Positions 59,343 through 64,000 of a stretch of 64,000 nucleotides of DNA are shown here, piece by piece. Made by a program: the position numbers and the translations under genes. Source of the stretch: Kwoniella bestiolae CBS 10118 (Eukaryota; Basidiomycota; Tremellomycetes; Tremellales; Cryptococcaceae); assembly GCF_000512585.2 (NCBI RefSeq), contig NC_089244.1, forward strand, positions 1,240,001 through 1,304,000. The letters are read 5' to 3'. Every line of letters begins with the position of its first letter. Position 1 is the first letter of the stretch. The notes below the pieces were generated by a model. It was not told the DNA's origin and did not search any database. It saw only the letters and a program-made list of their open reading frames with translations.

Positions 59343-61282
59343 ATGCGAACATCGTTGAATCTCTGTACCCTCCTCACCCTCCTTGCGTCGATTTCAGCCT
59401 CTCCCCTCAAAGCCCGACAGGAGGTTATTGGGATCTCGTCTCCTGGCGCTGCAGCTCCGACGGGAGAAGCGACTGCTGCTACTGAAGCGGGCGTGGTAGT
59501 GTCCTCCTCGGCCGCTGTTGAGGCTAGTACGTCCGCAGCCGCTGAAGCTGCAAATACCTCCGCTGCCGAATCCTCAATAGCAACGGATGCCGCCGTCGTA
59601 GAAGCTTCAAGTACGGAGAGCGCAGCTGTAGCAGCTGCTACGGCTGGTAATGCCGATGCGTCTAATGATCTTACCGTCGTCAAGGTGAGCTCTCTATCAA
59701 GGTTTTGAATTGGTTCGGACGTGAATGAAAACCTAACGACGTGATTTGTGGTCGTGCTAGTTCGCAGCGTTGGCTGAATCGCTCGAGAAAAGATTCTACG
59801 AAACTGCCCTTGCCAAATTTGATGCTCAGGCATTTACAGATGCAGGTTTCTTGGATGGGCAAGGTATCTTTGATCAAATACAGTATGTATCGTCTCTTCT
59901 CTTCTCTTCTCCTCTCCTTTCTTCCTTCCACATTCTCATCGATCGATACTTGATCTAGTCGCAAGCTGAGGCCGGTGAATGATGTCTATAGGGTCATAAC
60001 GACCGACGAGGCCACGCACCTTACTGTTCTCCAATCCGTCGCGCAATCCCTGGGAGGGTCCACGGCAGATGTGGATAGCTGTACGTTCAGTTTTGATAGT
60101 GCTTTGACGGACGTCAAGACATTCTTGGCTACTGCGAGGGTACTGGAGTTTGTCGGTATTGATGCGTGGGTTGGGTGATACATACGCATACTCTATCATC
60201 CGATCATTTCATCTGACGAGGCTGAATTGGTAGGTATATCGGAGGAACCACTTTGATAGGTGATAAGTCCCTGTTAGTCTCTGCTGCTGAGATCACCACT
60301 GTAGAAGCTAGGTAAGTTTGGCTGGTTCATACTGTACATCTTATGAAGACGTTACGCTGATCGTTTGCATTGCATATTTATCAGACACAACACGGTTTTG
60401 AACACTTTAAATGGTCAGTTCACCACATCTTCGCGACTCTGCAAGAGGTCAAATAGCTGATGGGTAACAATCTTGACGTACAGGCGGACCATCCATTCCC
60501 AACGCTTTTGACATGGTCCTAACTCCTCAACAAGTCTTAAGCGTAGCTGCGCCATTCGTTTCGGGCGGATGTGATCCAGTAGCAGCACTGGGTCTGACAC
60601 GTAAGGATCTTTCCTTCAAGCACTTCATCCCCTTTTACCGAATCGAAGTTGTATCTCCTTTCATGTCCCTCGTGATCACTTCGCTAAGGCGTCTTTGAAA
60701 TTCGTAGCCACCCCCGCACTGACCATAACCAACACCGAACCCGCTCAACCCGGCACCCTCCTCACCTTCGGAGGAGCAGGTCTAGATGGCAAAGACCAAG
60801 CGGGTTTGTTCTGTAATATGATCATTGGCGGAGCTACCGAGTCGATCAACCTCCCTATTGGAGAATGCAGAGTACCTGAGGGATTGGACGGTGCTGGTGA
60901 GTTTAGTTGATTTGGCCATGCTAATGCACTGCACTCGACGTCGATTGATGGTTTCTGTCATTTGTTAGTTCACCTATTCATCACCAGTTCAGCCACGCCG
61001 ATCAGCGCCAATATTGTCAATCAAGATGCGAGTGCCTTTGTGGCCGGTCCGGCAATTGCTTTTATCGATACCATCGCCAATTCACAGACACAAGTGAGTG
61101 AATTTCCTCTCCGTTACCTTGTACCATAATCGATCTTCAGCTCACATATCGTTGGTACTCTACTTCAGTTGCTGCTCGGCACGAACATCAACTCCAACGC
61201 TGCTGCTACTAACGGTAGTAGCGGTACAGGAAAGAAGAAGATTGTTATTACCCAGACCATCGTAGAGGAGGATATCGTATAG
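59343..61282 (+). CDS. Secreted ferritin-like-domain protein, Rds1-type
   Basis: The start at 59343 gives a signal peptide (M-R-T-S-L-N-L-C-T-L-L-T-L-L-A-S-I-S-A-S) with a dibasic-like K-A-R just after. An Ala/Ser/Thr-rich stalk of about 85 residues follows, then the ferritin-like helices: E-S-L-E-K-R-F-Y-E-T-A-L-A-K-F, D-E-A-T-H-L-T-V-L-Q-S-V-A and T-V-E-A-R-H-N-T-V-L-N, where E-x-x-H pairs could bind metal. Then I-P-N-A-F-D-M-V-L-T-P-Q-Q-V and F-V-S-G-G-C. The C-terminus (K-K-K-I-V-I-T-Q-T-I-V-E-E-D-I-V) is not hydrophobic, so no GPI signal is seen. The yeast-family name comes from Rds1, a glucose/stress-regulated gene; its biochemical role is unknown. Exon edges near 60600-60700 are less sure. 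Confidence 0.83.
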
Positions 61283-61524
61283 CTTCTATCGGATGGTATC
61301 AGTGCTGGAGAGTTTGCAATATACCCTGTGATTCCGTTTCAAATTCGATGTTTAGTTGGCTTTTTGATTATTGTATGTACCAGTCCAAAGTACAAGACGC
61401 CTTTCCAGTATGTATCCCTCAATGTATCCCTCAATGGTATTCGTAAGACCAGGAGGATGACAAGCAATGCATTCATGAGGATTTTGACGTCGATCGTACT
61501 GTAGTATGTAAAATAGCCAGAGTG

Positions 61525-62743
61525 TTATGTAGCTCCGCATACGGCTTCTCCTACGGCCGTGTTGAGGATAAGAGCTACAATGAGACCGTATAGACCCTGT
61601 AAAGCACGAGACCAATCAGCGACATTCCGAAGATCACCTCAACGTGCCCACCATAAAGGCCCGAATAGGATTGCGAGGAACAAGGATAATAAGTAGCAGA
61701 AGGACAACTCACGATAACCTCGGCGAAAATGAGGATCAACACCATCGAGACGAATACCTTTGATTCGTAGAGGTATGCTCTGACACACTATGCACACATA
61801 AAATAAAGTCAGCTGACAGTTGGATCTTCACATATTTACCAAATGAGAACTGAATGTTTAACTCACGGCATCTCCGACTATACCAATAGCATACCCAGCG
61901 GCTAAACCAGTGAACCCACAAGCTAACACAGTCCAACAGTCAGCTGACAAGGACGCTCTTAGTGATCAGCAGAAAGGGACAAGACCCACCTAAACCAGCA
62001 GCCAGATGAATAAATCCTGCGAATAGCGAGTATGGTTCGGTTGGCGATACTGATGATACCAAAGTTAGTCCAGTATACAAAGGAATGTGTCTCAATAAGG
62101 TAAGGGGTGAGACATACTGTTACCGGCGATTAAGACTGATACTACTAATCCATATACTGCGATAACTACATTTACGTGTCAGAGAAGTGTTCGGTCGATC
62201 AGGAAGGAGAGGGGGAAGACGTACTACCGGACATCTGTAATCAGGCATGTCAGCTGTTTAAGCTTTCAATACACGATGATTTCTGCATAACTCACAACAA
62301 CGGGGATCAAAGACTACGATCGTCGACAGGACACATTCATCGGATTAGCCGGTTGATCCAATCATACTTGAGAGCTGTTGAGAGCTATAAATCAGAACAT
62401 ACCTTCATAATGAGATCGGGTCTACACGCATATATCAGCTCTGGGACGGACAAACGATCATCATCGTCGAGCTCACCTGAATGTACCTAATCCCGCAATT
62501 CCAATACCAGCTTTCGAAGTTCCATAAGCTGCTCCGACAGTTGAGAAAATCATCTATGATTGGCATTGCTGGTTAGTGTTAATGTGCCGACGACCAGCAA
62601 GTGAAGGAGACATACGGCACTGGCTACTCCGGCGAAGCTGTTTGAAGGGGCAACGTCAGTTCATCGCGATCTGGCTTGAGGAGGAAGAGTCGTTGAAAAA
62701 CTGACCCGAAGAATGGCGCCCAGGGTGGACAGAGCTCTGACAT
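61525..62743 (-). CDS. VMA3: V-ATPase proteolipid subunit c (VMA3)
   Basis: All exons solved: 61525..61596, 61713..61787, 61867..61922, 61990..62049, 62118..62165, 62225..62234, 62296..62313, 62403..62421, 62477..62553, 62616..62637, 62706..62743 (complement). They sum to 495 nt, 164 residues. Text: G-F-A-G-V-A-S-A-M-I-F-S-T-V-G-A-A-Y-G-T-S-K-A-G, R-P-D-L-I-M-K-S-L-I-P-V-V-M-S-G-I-I-A-V-Y-G-L, G-L-A-A-G-Y-A-I-G-I-V-G-D-A, I-F-A-E-V-I-G-L-Y-G-L-I-V-A-L. The proton-carrying Glu lies in F-A-E-V of the fourth helix. It builds the rotor ring of the vacuolar proton pump. Five of eleven exons are 22 nt or shorter. Head-to-head with CCT7 (362 bp). Confidence 0.96.
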
Positions 62744-63105
62744 TTTGATTTGCGGGGGTGATGTACTTGTGGGAGAGTGAGGTCGAGAGACGATATGATA
62801 GTGAATGGCAAATGAGGTCGATGCATGGAGATGGACAACGAGCAATGATACGTACACTCTCAATGCCGGAGCTGGCCTATGCTGACGTTGGAGGGGTTAT
62901 CACTACTGTACCAGGCGGAATCAAATCACTCGCATCAAGAATACCACGTCATGCTACCCTCGCACGCTCTTTAGTACGCGTTTCAAGAGAATTAGAGAAT
63001 TAGAATTATTAATGATGTTCCATGAGGTTCATAGATACAGAAAAGTTGGTTGAACATCTCATATCATACCTTCAATCTACCCAACACCGCACAAGATCAG
63101 TCAAG
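62744..63105. promoter_or_regulatory. Bidirectional promoter of VMA3 and CCT7
   Basis: 362 bp between two divergent housekeeping start codons. No motif stands out; a short AT-rich block lies near 62990-63015. Confidence 0.6.
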
Positions 63106-63948
63106 ATGCAAGGTAGACTCCCGCAGATGGTACGTCATTGTTCAGCTGACCTCCATTCTCATACCTCAAACCAGAAGGGAAAGTAGCTGATCCACTCGGA
63201 TTTACAGCAACCGACCGTCGTCCTTCTTCGAGGTATGTCTAGATCTGTTGTCAGCTTCCAGAGTAGTGAAATACGATACAGTAAGATGTATGGAGCTGAT
63301 GTTTCATCTGATGGCTACAGAGGGTACCGACACATCTCAAGGTATAGGACAGCTCCTCTCCAACATCTCAGCATGTCTAGCTGTGGCTCAAACCATAGCT
63401 ACCACGCTCGGACCTAGGGGTATGGACAAGCTCATCGTGGATGATAGGGGATTAGCTACCATCTCTAGTAAGCTGCCAGTTCCTTCGCTACTTACAATAG
63501 ATAACCAGCTGATATTGATGTAAAATTAGATGACGGAGCTACTATCCTCAAGCTACTTGATGTTGTTCACCCCGCTGCTAGAACTTTGGTGGATATTGCT
63601 CGAGCGCAAGATGCAGAAGTTGGGGATGGTACGACTAGTGTCACTTTGCTGTGAGTTAGCTCATTTCTGGAGGTCATGATGAATCTTGTTTCCTGGCATT
63701 GTTTATGAGACGGATCGCTGATGTAGGTGACATACGCTCTTCAGCGCCGCCGAGATATTAAAAGAAGTCAAACCATTCATTGAGGAAGGTGTAGGACCCC
63801 ATGTCATCATCAAGGGATTGAGAGAAGCTAGGAGCTTGGTAAGCTTCCCTGCAATTGGTCATGTACTGGATAAGCTTGCTGAACAGGCCCCATAGGCAAT
63901 CAAAAAGATCAACGAGATCGCAGTGACGATAGAGAAATCTGATCCTGA
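63106..63948 (+). CDS. CCT7: CCT7, eta subunit of the TRiC/CCT chaperonin, N-terminal part (3' end outside window)
   Basis: Exons: 63106..63129, 63208..63232, 63321..63477, 63530..63650, 63745..63838, 63896..63948, then a donor (GTGAGT); the rest is beyond 64000. The text reads M-Q-G-R-L-P-Q-M-Q-P-T-V-V-L-L-R-E-G-T-D-T-S-Q-G (joined over three exons), T-L-G-P-R-G-M-D-K-L-I-V-D-D-R-G, I-S-N-D-G-A-T-I-L-K-L-L-D-V-V-H-P-A-A and G-D-G-T-T-S-V-T-L-L-A. The G-D-G-T-T motif is the ATPase signature and V-V-H-P-A-A points to eta. The chaperonin folds actin and tubulin. Confidence 0.95.
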
Positions 63949-64000
63949 GTGAGTTCCGCGACCATCCATCATGAATCGATGATATCAAGGGAAATCAGCT

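Noticed and set aside
59343..59708. Ala/Ser-rich region as a possible repeat or mucin gene of its own
   Set aside because: It continues by splicing into a ferritin-like domain; it is the stalk of that protein.

Overview
The window is nuclear DNA from a basidiomycete fungus, most likely a tremellomycete yeast of the Cryptococcus/Kwoniella type. The grounds are very many short introns (about 50-90 nt, GTRNGT donors, CTNAC-like branch sites), densely packed genes on both strands, and best-matching protein families that are fungal. There is no sign of a plasmid, virus, transposon, CRISPR array or secondary-metabolite cluster. I could not run searches; gene identities come from protein motifs read after joining exons by eye.

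Layout. 0-6 kb: 3' end of KAE1 (+), convergent with a large soluble GAF/hybrid histidine kinase (-). 6-8.6 kb: long non-coding stretch. 8.6-18.2 kb: a coiled-coil protein (+), dynactin p25/DCTN5 (-), GARP subunit VPS53 (+), Mediator MED6 (-). 18.5 kb: an intron-containing tRNA-Ser(CGA). 19.4-29.1 kb: a GNAT acetyltransferase (+), oligoribonuclease (-), a triple AT-hook protein (-), a secreted GPI-type DUF7729-like protein (-), AMPK gamma subunit SNF4 (-). 29.8-38.6 kb: a second coiled-coil protein (+), amphiphysin RVS167 (-), an unrecognised protein (-). 39.9-46.5 kb: tandem paralogous ATR1-like MFS transporters (+). 46.9-61.3 kb: NAB2-type CCCH RNA-binding protein, a Zn2Cys6 transcription factor, SGT2, and a secreted ferritin-like Rds1-type protein (all +). 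61.5-64 kb: V-ATPase proteolipid VMA3 (-), head-to-head with CCT7 (+, cut by the window end).

Most genes are independent housekeeping functions: tRNA modification, dynein motor, Golgi tethering, transcription, mRNA export, tail-anchored protein chaperoning, vacuolar acidification and tubulin/actin folding. They do not form one pathway. The accessory, possibly stress-related part is the MFS pair, whose promoter region holds tandem AP-1-type sites, with the sensor kinase, GNAT enzyme and Rds1-like protein elsewhere.

I found no convincing new system. The most unusual signals are structural. They are extreme microexons (6 nt in the GNAT gene; 10, 18, 19 and 22 nt in VMA3; matching 16-nt microexons in both MFS paralogs), a perfect 22-bp palindrome between SNF4 and its neighbour, tandem TTAGTCA sites upstream of the MFS pair, a strongly strand-asymmetric 441-nt intron in the oligoribonuclease gene, and uORFs at the kinase and zinc-cluster genes.
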